NCBI RefSeq assembly: GCF_900107925.1
Contig: NZ_FNUJ01000009.1
Coordinates: 124,001 to 188,000, forward strand
Reading direction: 5' to 3'
Source of the DNA: Amycolatopsis pretoriensis
GTDB lineage: Bacteria > Actinomycetota > Actinomycetes > Mycobacteriales > Pseudonocardiaceae
Length of the DNA: 64,000 bases
The position numbers and the translations under genes are program-made. The first letter of the stretch is position 1; the number at the start of each line of letters is the position of its first letter. The notes under the pieces were generated by a model. That model worked only from the letters and a program-made list of their open reading frames with translations. It was not told the origin of the DNA and searched no databases. Shown in pieces: positions 16,701 through 24,112 of the stretch.

Positions 16701-16940
16701 CCCGGCGGGCGGTTTGGGCTGCAGCGGCGTGTCGGGGCTCCACTGCACCATGCCGAACGGGACGTCGGCGCCGGGGAACGTGTCGCCGGCGTAGGTGTTG
16801 GTCTCGGGGGTGTCGCCGGCCTTCGCGCCGACGAACGGGTTGACGTAGGACGCGAGGTCGGTCTCGTGGGCGGCCGCCGGAGTGGCCGCGACGGCTGTGA
16901 ACAGGGGAATGACCAAAGCCGCGGTGACGACTCTGCGCAT
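13701..16940 (-). CDS. Secreted GH92-family alpha-mannosidase
   Basis: A 1079-residue exported glycoside hydrolase. The signal peptide is MRRVVTAALVIPLFTAVAAT with an AAA-H cleavage region. GH92 hallmarks run from SYVNPFVGAKAGDTPETNTY and FPGADVPFGMVQWSPDTP through HFNGAGCGGAAGDVPFLPF, EGNAAQYTWMVPYD and LPGNDDLGATSAWYVFAALG. The family removes alpha-1,2/1,3/1,4 mannose from glycans and needs calcium. After about residue 760 come accessory beta domains: a NEW3-like stretch (PSSGTLTVGAHGSASQQVRV) and a C-terminal beta-sandwich, likely carbohydrate binding. A LacI-type palindrome sits 35 bases upstream, suggesting sugar-responsive control. It ends beside the palindrome pair. Confidence 0.95.
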   Translation of the reverse strand: MRRVVTAALVIPLFTAVAATPAAAHETDLASYVNPFVGAKAGDTPETNTYAGDTFPGADVPFGMVQWSPDTPLQPKPPAGQGRYYARDRDGGYAWEENKLRGFSLTHFNGAGCGGAAGDVPFLPFAGNITTSPAVDATKYFPTFSHANESASPGYYKVTTDSGITTELTATQRSGLGRFTFPKDSPATLLIDVAQSAMGSDDASVTVDPANRTVSGWVSSGHFCRGPNTYKLYFSASFDQPFTTSGTWQDAVVTPGGTSARGGDLSKTTWDKQVVTADGGSGAYLTFDPAKPVQVRVGVSYVDAQGARLNSLLEQRHDSFDTVKARARQAWNDRLRQITVEGGTDAATRTFCTALYHTLLQPNVFSDVDGRYAGFDKKIHLTKPGHAQYANFSGWDTYRDEVQLLSMLAPHEAADMAQSMLNQADQAGGIWDRWSQNNDFMGVMGGDPYHSIIASTYAFGATDFDASHALKSMVTGATRVQQAGERALERPGLSDYLALGYHPNNVSDMLEDTTADFGIAQLAQRLGASDTYHHFMSRAQYWENVYNPATGYLQTRLRDGQFLSPFDPAKYEEMRYQEGNAAQYTWMVPYDVRGLFDAMGGDDAAKKRLDFFFTKLNSDASSPYAFMSNEPSFEVPWEYAYAGAPAKTQDIVRRSAELLFKPTEDGLPGNDDLGATSAWYVFAALGMYPEAPGRAEMVLASPMFPKITLTRATGQQITITAPGASSSVKYVQALRVNGKSSTKPWLPESFAVNGGRLDFTLGASPTSWGSGASDVPPSFRDGEVPVRGRVGPGRVVVAPGSATTATVIAEGITGGGTVTWQAKPPAGITVTPSSGTLTVGAHGSASQQVRVTAAAGTQDAYTSVPVEFGGQVPAQLPVTVGTPGSLHAANTNVGVTDDKFVQYGDFGETDLYPGQFAYSAQGLAASGVTPGAKVREFTWPSSPAGAPDNVIASGQTLAVNAAKGATKLSFLGSATGGDAQGTVTVTYTDGTTLAAPLGLSEWLLRGGEETPQFGNTVVASVPYVNSAFPRYMFRLSRPYTSYLFATAPVALDPAKQVRSITLPTSTGAGQAHIFTFAVS

Positions 16941-16974
16941 GCTCTTCCTCCCGGGGTGAGCGGGCCGCCCGTGC

Positions 16975-16988
16975 TGACAACGTTGTCA
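16975..16988. promoter_or_regulatory. LacI-family operator upstream of GH92
   Basis: TGACAACGTTGTCA is a perfect 14-base palindrome with the central CG typical of LacI/GalR-family sites. It lies 35 bases before the mannosidase start, where a repressor would block transcription. No LacI gene is in this window, so the regulator must be elsewhere. Confidence 0.7.
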
Positions 16989-17074
16989 ACGGACCGGGTG
17001 ACCCGGTGAGCACTGGGAGTGAAGCACCGGTGGTTCAGGCCGGTCAAGAAGTTCCCGCCGAGCGGCCTACCCGG

Positions 17075-17860
17075 TTACCGCTTGAGGACCGCGAGCGCGT
17101 CGTCGTGGAGGAGGCCGTTCGTCGACAGCGCGCTCCCGTTGTCGTACCGCGCGACGCCGTCGAGGTCGCTGAACCGGCCGCCGGCCTCGGTGACGATGAC
17201 CTGCGCGGCCGCGACGTCCCACGGGTTCACGATGCACTCCGCCGCGACGTCGAGGGCGCCTTCGGCCACCAGGACGTGGTGCCAGAAGTCGCCGAACGCG
17301 CGCGTCTCCCAGCACGCGTCCACCAGGCCGAGGTACTTCTCGCGCGAGTGGTACTCGGTCCACGAGTTCAAGTCCGTAGTGGACAGATAAGCGTCCGAAA
17401 GGGACGAAACCTTCGAAACCGCCAGCTGCCGGGTCCCGGCGGTGTCCGACGAGAAGGCGCCGGAACCGGTCGCCGCCCACCAGCGGCGGCCCAGCAACGG
17501 CGCGCTGATCATGCCGACGACCGGGTCGCCGTCCGCCACCAGGGCGATGAGGGTCGCCCAGACGGGTACACCTCGGAGGAAGTTCTTGGTGCCGTCGATC
17601 GGGTCGAGCACCCACGCCCGGCCGGTCGCCGCCGAGCCGCCGCGCTCCTCGCCCAGAACCGCGTCCGCGGGGCGTTCCGAAGCGAGCACGGACCGGATCG
17701 CGTCCTCCACCGCGGTGTCCGCGTCGGTCACCGGCGTGCGGTCGGGCTTGCGCTCCACCGCGAGGTCCAGGGCGCGGAACCGCGCCGTCGTGATCGCGTC
17801 GGCGGCGTCGGCCAGCCGGGTGGCGAGGGCCAGATCATCTTCGTAGCCAGGCACGGTCAC
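17075..17860 (-). CDS. hisN: Inositol-monophosphatase-family histidinol-phosphatase
   Basis: A 261-residue Mg-dependent phosphatase. Motifs are PVTDADTAVEDAIR, the metal-binding GEERG (Glu71/Glu72), DPIDGTKNF (about 86-94) and NPWDVAAAQVIVTEAGG. The start YEDDLALATRLADAADAITT and LAVERKPDRTPVTDAD match actinobacterial HisN (Rv3137-type), which dephosphorylates histidinol phosphate in histidine synthesis. A general inositol-phosphatase role cannot be excluded from sequence alone. It stands alone, 36 bases from the divergent response regulator. The 3' side faces the GH92 regulatory region. Confidence 0.88.
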   Translation of the reverse strand: MTVPGYEDDLALATRLADAADAITTARFRALDLAVERKPDRTPVTDADTAVEDAIRSVLASERPADAVLGEERGGSAATGRAWVLDPIDGTKNFLRGVPVWATLIALVADGDPVVGMISAPLLGRRWWAATGSGAFSSDTAGTRQLAVSKVSSLSDAYLSTTDLNSWTEYHSREKYLGLVDACWETRAFGDFWHHVLVAEGALDVAAECIVNPWDVAAAQVIVTEAGGRFSDLDGVARYDNGSALSTNGLLHDDALAVLKR

Positions 17861-17883
17861 GATGGTTTCACGCCCGTGCGCCG

Positions 17884-17889
17884 TAGAGT
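17884..17889 (+). promoter_or_regulatory. -10 element for leaderless response-regulator message
   Basis: TAGAGT ends 7 bases before the GTG at 17897, consistent with a leaderless start. No ribosome-binding sequence is seen before this GTG. Confidence 0.4.
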
Positions 17890-17896
17890 TGGCCAG

Positions 17897-18598
17897 GTGA
17901 GCATGGTCCTACTTGCCGAAGACGATCCGGCCATCGCCGAACCGCTCTCCCGCGCCCTCGAACGCGAGGGATACGAGATCCACGTCGTCACCGACGGCCC
18001 TTCGGTCCTCGACGCGACCGCCGCCCAGAGAGTCGACCTGCTCGTGCTCGACCTCGGGCTGCCCGGCATGGACGGCCTGGAGGTCTGCCGGCGCCTGCGG
18101 GCCAACGGCACCGAGCTGCCCGTCCTGATGCTCACCGCTCGCACCGACGAGGTCGACTTCGTCGTCGGCCTGGACGCGGGCGCCGACGACTACGTCGCCA
18201 AGCCGTTCCGCCTCGCCGAGCTGCTCGCCCGGATCCGCGCGCTGCTGCGCCGCCGGGTGCCCGAGGTGCTGGAGGCCGGCGGCGTGCGGATGGACCTGGG
18301 TGCGCGGCTGGTCACCGTCGACCTGCACGAGGTCCAGCTCGCGAACAAGGAGTTCGAGCTGCTGCGCGTGCTGATGAGCCGCGCCGGGCAGGTCGTCAGC
18401 CGCGACGAGATCCTCGCCGAGGTCTGGAACGACCTCGAGTCGAAGACGTCCAAGACCCTCGACATGCACATGTCGTGGCTGCGGCGGAAGCTCGCCATCG
18501 CCGCGGACGAGGCCGCCGGGCGCACCAGCAAGGCCCACGACGGCGAGCGGCGGATCGCGACCGTCCGCGGCGTCGGCTTCCGGTTCAACGCCGAATAA
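17897..18598 (+). CDS. OmpR/PhoB-family response regulator
   Basis: A 233-residue regulator. The receiver domain has acidic pocket LLAEDDPAIAEPLSRAL and Asp52 in LLVLDLGLPGMDGLEV, followed by LMLTARTDEVDFVVGLDAGA and DDYVAKPF. The winged-helix domain includes LANKEFELLRVLMSRAGQVV and TVRGVGFRFNAE at the end. It is followed after 3 bases by its kinase gene. I use the GTG at 17897. An ATG two codons later (17903) is possible. Targets are unknown. Confidence 0.95.
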   Translation: MSMVLLAEDDPAIAEPLSRALEREGYEIHVVTDGPSVLDATAAQRVDLLVLDLGLPGMDGLEVCRRLRANGTELPVLMLTARTDEVDFVVGLDAGADDYVAKPFRLAELLARIRALLRRRVPEVLEAGGVRMDLGARLVTVDLHEVQLANKEFELLRVLMSRAGQVVSRDEILAEVWNDLESKTSKTLDMHMSWLRRKLAIAADEAAGRTSKAHDGERRIATVRGVGFRFNAE

Positions 18599-18601
18599 GC
18601 C

Positions 18602-19885
18602 GTGCGCCGCCGCATCCTGCTGGCCATCCTGCTGGCCGTCGCCGTCACCGCGGCGGTCCTCGGCATCCCGCTGGGCATCGTGGCGAGCTGGCAGATCGAG
18701 TCGAGCTACCGCGAGACGCTCGCCGAGAACGCCCGCGCGGCGGCGGCGATCCTGGACACCGAGATCGCCAACGGCCAGCCGATCGACCTCGACCAGGTTC
18801 GCGCGGCGGTGCCGGCGAACGGCCTGCTCACCGTGCAGGTCCCCGACCAGCAGGAAAAGCGCTACGGCAACGACCCCGGGCCGGACACCGTCACCGAGAC
18901 GGCCGACCTGGCCCGCGACGGCAAGGTCGCGATCGCCGTCCCGGCCGGTCCGATGCACGAACGGCAGACGACCGTGACGCTGGTCGTCGTGCTGCTGGTG
19001 CTGCTGTCGGTGGCCACCGGCGCGGTGGTCGCGATCGCGACGGCCCGGCGGCTCGCGAAGCCGCTGCGGCACGTCGCCGAACGCGCGTCCCGCCTCGGCG
19101 GCGGCGACTTCCGGCCCGACCCGAGCCGCTACGGCGTCGGCGAGCTCGACATGGTCGCCGAGGCCCTGGACGCGTCCGGCACCGCGCTCGCCCAGCTCGT
19201 GCAACGGGAACGCCAGCTCGTCGGCGACGTCTCGCACCAGCTGCGCAGCCGGCTGACGGCGTTGCAGCTGCGGCTGGAACCGCTCACCGTGCACCCGGAC
19301 GAAGAGGTGGCCGACGAGTCGAAGGCGGCCCAGGAACAGGCTGACCGGCTCGCCGAAGCGCTGGACGAGCTGCTGGCGGCGGCCCGGGCGGCGCGCGAGG
19401 TCGGCGCGGAACCGGTGGACCTGCCGACCCAGCTGCCCGAGATGGCGCAGGAGTGGCGCGAGCTGCTGCGCGCCGAAGGCCGCAACCTCCGGATGCGGGT
19501 GGCCGACGGCCTGATGGCCCGCGCGACCCCCGGGCGTCTTCGCGAAGTCGTCGGCGTGCTGCTGGACAACGCCCTGCGTCACGGTTCGGGCACGGTCATG
19601 GTGGCCGCCCGCCGCGGGGACGCCGAGGGCACGGTGGTGATCGAGGTCAGCGACACGGGCTCGGGCGTCCCGGACGAGCTGGCCCCGCACATCTTCGAAC
19701 GCGGCTTTTCGGGCGGCGGGTCGACCGGCGTCGGGCTGGCCCTGGCGCGCGCCCTGGTGGAAGCGGACGGCGGCCGGCTGGAGCTGTCGAACCGGCGGCC
19801 GGCGGTGTTCAGCCTCTTCCTCAAGGTGCCGCGCCCGAGCGACGTGCCCGAGGTCCGGTGGCCCGCGGAGCGCGTCCCGCGTTAG
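18602..19885 (+). CDS. Two-component sensor histidine kinase (HAMP type)
   Basis: A 427-residue membrane kinase. The transmembrane helices are at about residues 4-28 and 124-146, enclosing a small extracellular sensor of about 95 residues. A HAMP domain follows (RRLAKPLRHVAERASRLGGG), then the HisKA box with His212 in GDVSHQLRSRLTALQLRLE. The ATPase motifs are GVLLDNALRHGSG (N box), VSDTGSGVPDE (G1) and GGGSTGVGLALARALVE (G2). It is paired with the OmpR-type regulator 3 bases upstream. Its stop codon interlocks with the convergent DUF4255 gene (TTAG). Confidence 0.95.
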   Translation: MRRRILLAILLAVAVTAAVLGIPLGIVASWQIESSYRETLAENARAAAAILDTEIANGQPIDLDQVRAAVPANGLLTVQVPDQQEKRYGNDPGPDTVTETADLARDGKVAIAVPAGPMHERQTTVTLVVVLLVLLSVATGAVVAIATARRLAKPLRHVAERASRLGGGDFRPDPSRYGVGELDMVAEALDASGTALAQLVQRERQLVGDVSHQLRSRLTALQLRLEPLTVHPDEEVADESKAAQEQADRLAEALDELLAAARAAREVGAEPVDLPTQLPEMAQEWRELLRAEGRNLRMRVADGLMARATPGRLREVVGVLLDNALRHGSGTVMVAARRGDAEGTVVIEVSDTGSGVPDELAPHIFERGFSGGGSTGVGLALARALVEADGGRLELSNRRPAVFSLFLKVPRPSDVPEVRWPAERVPR

Positions 19886-20307
19886 TCCGCGTCGGCCGTG
19901 ACGAGCAGGACGAACCCGGCTCGCGCGGGCATACCCAGGCTCGTCCACAGTCCCGTCGGATCCGTTGCGGCCAAGGATATCCGCACCGGGGAAGCGCTTT
20001 CCGCGGGCAGCCGCCCGGCGTCCAGCACCGCGTGCAGCGCGGCGTCGAGCAGGGCGTGCTCGTCCTGGACCGCTCCGGCCCGCGCGGTGACGAGGTAGGA
20101 AAGCGCGCAGCGCCGGGCCGCGCGCTTCCCTTCCCCCTCGTTTCCCTCCCCGACGGCGTCGCGCAGCGCGAAGAGGAACAGCTCCACGCTCCGCACCTGC
20201 GACTCCGTCTGCCAGGTCGGCTTCGGCGGATCGAGCCGGATCTGCGTGCCCGCCGGCAGGCGGGGCCGCAACAGCCGGCACAAAGCGTCGTCGACCTGGG
20301 CGATCAT
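19882..20307 (-). CDS. Pvc16/DUF4255-family protein
   Basis: A 141-residue protein that looks like the Pvc16 N-terminal domain (DUF4255). It begins MIAQVDDALCRLLRPRLPAG, continues with an FLFALRDAVGEGNEGEGKR-type stretch, and has the core CALSYLVTARAGAVQDEHAL followed by LDAALHAVLDAG. In extracellular contractile injection systems such proteins sit at the tail terminus. No other injection-system genes (sheath, tube, baseplate, AAA ATPase) occur in the window, so this copy is detached. It starts 3 bases after the LuxR gene stop and is surely co-transcribed with it. Confidence 0.75.
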   Translation of the reverse strand: MIAQVDDALCRLLRPRLPAGTQIRLDPPKPTWQTESQVRSVELFLFALRDAVGEGNEGEGKRAARRCALSYLVTARAGAVQDEHALLDAALHAVLDAGRLPAESASPVRISLAATDPTGLWTSLGMPARAGFVLLVTADAD

Positions 20308-20310
20308 GGG

Positions 20311-20949
20311 TCAGATCAACCCTTCACGCAGTGCGTACGCGACCGCGTGCGACCGGTTGCGCAGCTGGAACCGGTTGGTCACGTCGTGCAGGATGCTCTT
20401 CACCGTGCGCTGCGAGTAGCACAGCTGGTCGGCGATCTCCTGCGTCGAATACCCCGCCGCGACGAGCCGCAGCACCTCCGTCTCCCGGTTGCTCATCCCG
20501 CCCAGGTGCAGGCCACGCGGCTGGAGCACCTGGCGCTGCAGGCGGGACACCCGGGTCAGCAGCCGGCCGAGCAGGTCGGGCGGCAGCGCGCCCTCCCCGG
20601 CCGCGGCCGCCTTGATCAGCCGGACGAGCACCTCCGGCCCGGCGTCGGCGCGGCGGGCGACCGCGCAGACCCCGTGCTCGACGGCGTTGAGGATCTCGTT
20701 GTCGTCGACTTCGCCCGCGACCAGCACGATGCGGGTGAAGCCCTGGTGGTGCAGCGCGGACAGCAGCTGGGTCATCGTCTCGTCGAGCCGGTCGGCGACC
20801 AGCAGCGCGACCATGGCCGAGTCGGCCGCCTCCCCGTCGACCACCCGGACCTCGTCGCGCGAACGCAGCGCCATGCAGACGCCGTTGTGCAGGATCGGAT
20901 CGGTGGCGCGGACCACCACCGGCGTCCTGTCGGATTCGAACATCGTCAC
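20311..20949 (-). CDS. LuxR-family regulator with degenerate receiver domain
   Basis: A 212-residue protein of response-regulator size. The C-terminal LuxR domain is intact (SNRETEVLRLVAAGYSTQEI, CYSQRTVKSILHDVTNRF). The N-terminal half has receiver-like strands (VVVRATDPILHNGVCMAL) but lacks the acidic pair and an obvious phosphorylatable Asp, reading LLVADRLDE at the site. It therefore probably acts without phosphorylation. I prefer the GTG at 20949, 5 bases after GAGGGGA, over the ATG at 20943. It shares an operon with the DUF4255 gene, and a second LuxR regulator lies just upstream. Confidence 0.88.
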   Translation of the reverse strand: MTMFESDRTPVVVRATDPILHNGVCMALRSRDEVRVVDGEAADSAMVALLVADRLDETMTQLLSALHHQGFTRIVLVAGEVDDNEILNAVEHGVCAVARRADAGPEVLVRLIKAAAAGEGALPPDLLGRLLTRVSRLQRQVLQPRGLHLGGMSNRETEVLRLVAAGYSTQEIADQLCYSQRTVKSILHDVTNRFQLRNRSHAVAYALREGLI

Positions 20950-21061
20950 CCATTCCCCTCGAACGGTGCGAGGGTTTCCACCCCTCACCCCATCCACAGT
21001 GCCCGGAAAGGTGTCCCGGGCGCATGGGACCGGCGTCCCGAATTGCCCGGAATACTGCCCG

Positions 21062-21706
21062 TCAGGACCGGCCGAGTCCCGCGTCGCGCGCCCGGACGAT
21101 CGCTTCGGCGCGGTCGGCGACGTGCAGTTTCGCGAAAACGTTCGAGATGTGGTTGCGCACCGTCTTCGGGCTCAGGCAGAGCGTGTTCGCGATGACGCCG
21201 TTGCTGTGCCCGGCCGCGATCAGGGACAGGACCTCGCGCTCACGCCCGGTCAGCTCCGGGAACACCGGCTCGCTCGTGGGCGGCGGCTGGTTGAAGAAGC
21301 CGAGCACGCGGTTCGCGATGTCGGGACCGAAGATGGCCTCGCGCCGGGCGACCGCCTGGACGGCGCGGATGATCTCGTCCGGCTCGGCGTCCTTGAGCAG
21401 GTAGCCGCGGGCACCGGCGCGCATCGCCGCGAAGACCGACTCGCTTTCGTCGGCCATCGTCAGCATCAGCACGCCGGTGTCCGGGCTGACGGCCGCGATG
21501 TGCCGGGTCGCCTGGATCCCGGACAGGTCGGGCAGGTGCAGGTCCATCACCACGACGTCGGGGAGCAGCGCGCCCGCGGCCTCGATCGCCGCGGCGCCGC
21601 TGGCCGCCTCACCCACGATTTCGATCTCGGGCTCGGCGTCCAGCAGCGTGCACACGCCGAACCGGAACAACGGGTGGTCGTCCACGACGAGCACGCGCAG
21701 ACCCAT
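21062..21706 (-). CDS. NarL/LuxR-family response regulator (orphan)
   Basis: A 214-residue canonical response regulator with receiver LRVLVVDDHPLFRFGVCTLL and Asp55 in VVVMDLHLPDLSGIQ, Lys in GYLLKDAEPDE, and a C-terminal LuxR domain with LTGREREVLSLIAAGHSNGV and LSPKTVRNHISNVFAKL. No kinase gene adjoins it. It lies 112 bases upstream of the degenerate-receiver LuxR gene on the same strand. The two may act on the same targets, one phosphorylated and one not. That is an inference from proximity. Confidence 0.93.
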   Translation of the reverse strand: MGLRVLVVDDHPLFRFGVCTLLDAEPEIEIVGEAASGAAAIEAAGALLPDVVVMDLHLPDLSGIQATRHIAAVSPDTGVLMLTMADESESVFAAMRAGARGYLLKDAEPDEIIRAVQAVARREAIFGPDIANRVLGFFNQPPPTSEPVFPELTGREREVLSLIAAGHSNGVIANTLCLSPKTVRNHISNVFAKLHVADRAEAIVRARDAGLGRS

Positions 21707-21724
21707 CCGGTCACCTCCCCGCTG

Positions 21725-22579
21725 TCACCCCCCGTAATGGTAAGTGAAGGCGGCCGCGTTCTCACGTGCCCATTTCGCGAAGGTCAGCGGCGGCCGGCCG
21801 AGCACGCGTTCGACGGTGTCGAACACGACGTGTTCGCGCTCGGCGGATTCCCGCTTCAGGGCGAAGAATCCGTCGACGGCTTCGGCGGGCCAGCCGAATC
21901 GGCGCACCATGCGTTCCCGCGCGGCGGTTTCCGGTTCTTCGACGAATTCAACCGGACGGCCGATCGCGTCGGCGAGGATCGCGACCTGCTGGGCGGTCGT
22001 GAGGGCTTCACCGCCGGTGAGTTCGTAGGTCGCGCCTTCGTGCCCGGACGTCGTGAGGGCGAGCGTCGCGACCGCGGCGATGTCCCGGACGTGGACCAGT
22101 GCCGACGCGGGGTCGCCTTCGGGCACGTACACGGCGTTCTCGTCGCGGATCGAGCCGAGCCAGGCGAACCGGTTGTCCATGAACGCGCCGGGCCGCAGGA
22201 TCGTCCAGGCCGGCCCGGCTTCGCGGATCGCCTGCTCGGCTTCGGCGTGGGCGCGGGTGATCGGGTCCGTCTGTCCGAAGTAGACACCGGTGGTGGACAG
22301 CTTGACGAGGTGGGTGACCCCGGCGTGCGCGGCGGCTTGGGCGACCGCGGTTTCGCGTTCGGTGCTGTGGCCTTGGGTCAGCACGAAGACGCGGTCGGCG
22401 CCGTCGAGCAGGGCGGGCAGGTCGGCGGTGTCGAGGTCGCCTTGCACGACTTCGGCGCGCGGATCGATGCGGGCCTTGGCCGGGTCGCGGGTCAGCGCGC
22501 GGACGGCGGCGCCGGCGTCGAGCAGGGCGGGGACGAGGGCGCGGCCGACCTTGCCGGTGGCGCCGAGGACGAAGATCAT
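21725..22579 (-). CDS. NmrA-like NAD(P)H-binding protein
   Basis: A 284-residue atypical SDR. The dinucleotide loop is FVLGATGKVGRALVPALLDA. Further landmarks are VQGDLDTADLPALLDGADRV, LSTTGVYFGQTDPIT, ILRPGAFMDNRFAWLGSI and a YELTGGEALT segment. Such proteins bind NAD(P)H and act as azoreductase/quinone reductases or redox sensors. The start overlaps the MFS stop by four bases (ATGA), so translation is coupled. The C-terminal TFAKWARENAAAF resembles the NmrA gene at 44517, and the two are probably paralogues. Confidence 0.9.
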   Translation of the reverse strand: MIFVLGATGKVGRALVPALLDAGAAVRALTRDPAKARIDPRAEVVQGDLDTADLPALLDGADRVFVLTQGHSTERETAVAQAAAHAGVTHLVKLSTTGVYFGQTDPITRAHAEAEQAIREAGPAWTILRPGAFMDNRFAWLGSIRDENAVYVPEGDPASALVHVRDIAAVATLALTTSGHEGATYELTGGEALTTAQQVAILADAIGRPVEFVEEPETAARERMVRRFGWPAEAVDGFFALKRESAEREHVVFDTVERVLGRPPLTFAKWARENAAAFTYHYGG

Positions 22580-23880
22580 CGGTGGTTTCCTTTTCCGCGA
22601 AGCGGGACGTGGGGGAGCGCGAACGCCGTGACGAGGGCGAGCGCGAGCACCGGCAGCAGGGCGAGGAAGACGCCGTGGGTGCCGGCGGTGTAGGCGAAGC
22701 CGAGCGCGACCGGGCCGAGGCTCGAGCCGAGCGCGCGGGCGAGGTTGACGCCGGCGGCGACCGCGCCACGGTCTTCGGGTGGCGCGGTGTTCTGCGTGGC
22801 GAGGGCGAGCACCTGCAGGTTCAGCCCGGCCGCGAGCCCGAAGACGACCAGGCAGGCGACGATCTGCGGGAGCCCGTCGACGGTCAGCAGGCCGAGGACG
22901 GCGAGCAAGCCGAGCGCCATGCTGAGCCGCGGGGCCCAGCGGTACCGGCCGGTCTTGGCGATGACCTTGCTCGCGACCACGGAGGACGCGGCCACGGCGA
23001 GCGTCATGGGTGCGAGCAGGAGCCCGCCTTCCGCCGGTCCGGCGTCCTGCTGGAGGAGGACGGCGATGTAGTTGACCGAGCCGAGGAACGCGAACCCGGC
23101 GAACACGCTGAGCAGGACGGACGCGGTGAACGTCCGGTCCTTGAAGAGCCTCAGCGGCAGCACGGGCGCTTCGGCTCGGCGTTCGACGAGCACGAACGCG
23201 ACGGCGGCGACGGCACCGAGCGCGGCCGACCACGGCGTGAGCAGGGTGAACCCGGTGATGGCGCAGCCGAGCAGGACGACTCCGGCGAAGTCGAAGGGCG
23301 CTTCCCGTCGCCGTCTCGGCAGGTCGAGTTTCAGCAGGAGCACGACGGCGACCAGGCCGAGCGGCAGGTTGACGAGGAAGATCGACCGCCACCCGGCGAC
23401 ACCAGTGAGCAGACCGCCCGCGACGGGCCCGGCGAGTGACGCGACGGCGAAGCAGATCGAGAACCACCCGAAGTACTTCGCGCCTTCGCGGGGCGAGAAC
23501 ATCTCGCCGAGCGAAGCGCCTACGGAGACGAAGAGGCCTCCAGAGCCGGCGCCCTGCAGAACCCGGCCGACGATGAGCGCGGTTGCCGACGGCGCGAGCC
23601 CGCAGGCGAGCGAACCGAGCAGGAACAGAGCCAGCGCGCCGAGGAGCACGCGCTTGCGGCCGAAGACGTCGCCGAGCTTGCCGTAGAGGGGAGCGGTGAC
23701 GCTCCCGGCGAGCAGGTAGGCGGTGGTGACCCAGGCGTAGGTCCCGGTGGTACCGAAGTCGGCGGCGACGCGGGGGAGTGCGGTGGCGACGACCTGGGCG
23801 TCGAGCATCGCGAGGAAGACGGACAGGAAAAGCCCGATCAGGGCTGGTTTTTGGGCGCGTTTCAGCGCGGTGGTGCTCAA
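22576..23880 (-). CDS. MFS drug transporter (DHA2/EmrB-QacA type)
   Basis: A 434-residue transporter with 12 or more hydrophobic helices. The N-terminal FLAMLDAQVVATALPRVAAD motif is typical of DHA2 exporters. Loop 2-3 reads GKLGDVFGRKRVLLGAL (motif A), and RVLQGAGSGGLFV and GPVAGGLLTGVAGWRSIFLV are motifs B and C. Proton-driven export of a toxic compound is expected. It heads a coupled pair with the NmrA-like gene. Upstream lies an AT-richer operator-like region, so inducible control is likely, though no regulator gene adjoins it. Confidence 0.93.
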   Translation of the reverse strand: MSTTALKRAQKPALIGLFLSVFLAMLDAQVVATALPRVAADFGTTGTYAWVTTAYLLAGSVTAPLYGKLGDVFGRKRVLLGALALFLLGSLACGLAPSATALIVGRVLQGAGSGGLFVSVGASLGEMFSPREGAKYFGWFSICFAVASLAGPVAGGLLTGVAGWRSIFLVNLPLGLVAVVLLLKLDLPRRRREAPFDFAGVVLLGCAITGFTLLTPWSAALGAVAAVAFVLVERRAEAPVLPLRLFKDRTFTASVLLSVFAGFAFLGSVNYIAVLLQQDAGPAEGGLLLAPMTLAVAASSVVASKVIAKTGRYRWAPRLSMALGLLAVLGLLTVDGLPQIVACLVVFGLAAGLNLQVLALATQNTAPPEDRGAVAAGVNLARALGSSLGPVALGFAYTAGTHGVFLALLPVLALALVTAFALPHVPLRGKGNHR

Positions 23881-24072
23881 GAGAATGTCCTTGTTTCGTC
23901 AGGAGGGACGAGAGATGCGGACGTGCTTTTACGCACGTCCCGTCGAGTCGGGAAAAGGTTCCATCGTCACCCGCGGAGCAGGTGCGACCTCTTCGCGCTC
24001 GGAAACCACCTCGAATCGTCCCGCTCGCCCGGCCGAACCCGGACGGCGTCCTCACGAAAGAACACTGACGAA

Positions 24073-24092
24073 GTTGACTGTAGACAACTACA
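24073..24092. promoter_or_regulatory. Operator-like inverted repeats upstream of MFS gene
   Basis: GTTG...CAAC (24073-24088) overlaps TGTAG-ACAA-CTACA (24079-24092), a perfect 5-base inverted repeat. The surroundings are unusually AT-rich for this genome. The half-sites resemble MarR-type TAGTTG/CAACTA boxes. The site could govern the MFS-NmrA unit, whose start is 192 bases away, or the GtrA side. No regulator gene is adjacent. The intervening 230 bases hold no gene. Confidence 0.4.
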
Positions 24093-24112
24093 TGTCAGAA
24101 GACAAGTAGTTT

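Noticed and set aside
19882..21706. A contractile injection system locus
   Set aside because: Only the DUF4255 protein is present. No sheath, tube, baseplate or ATPase gene flanks it.
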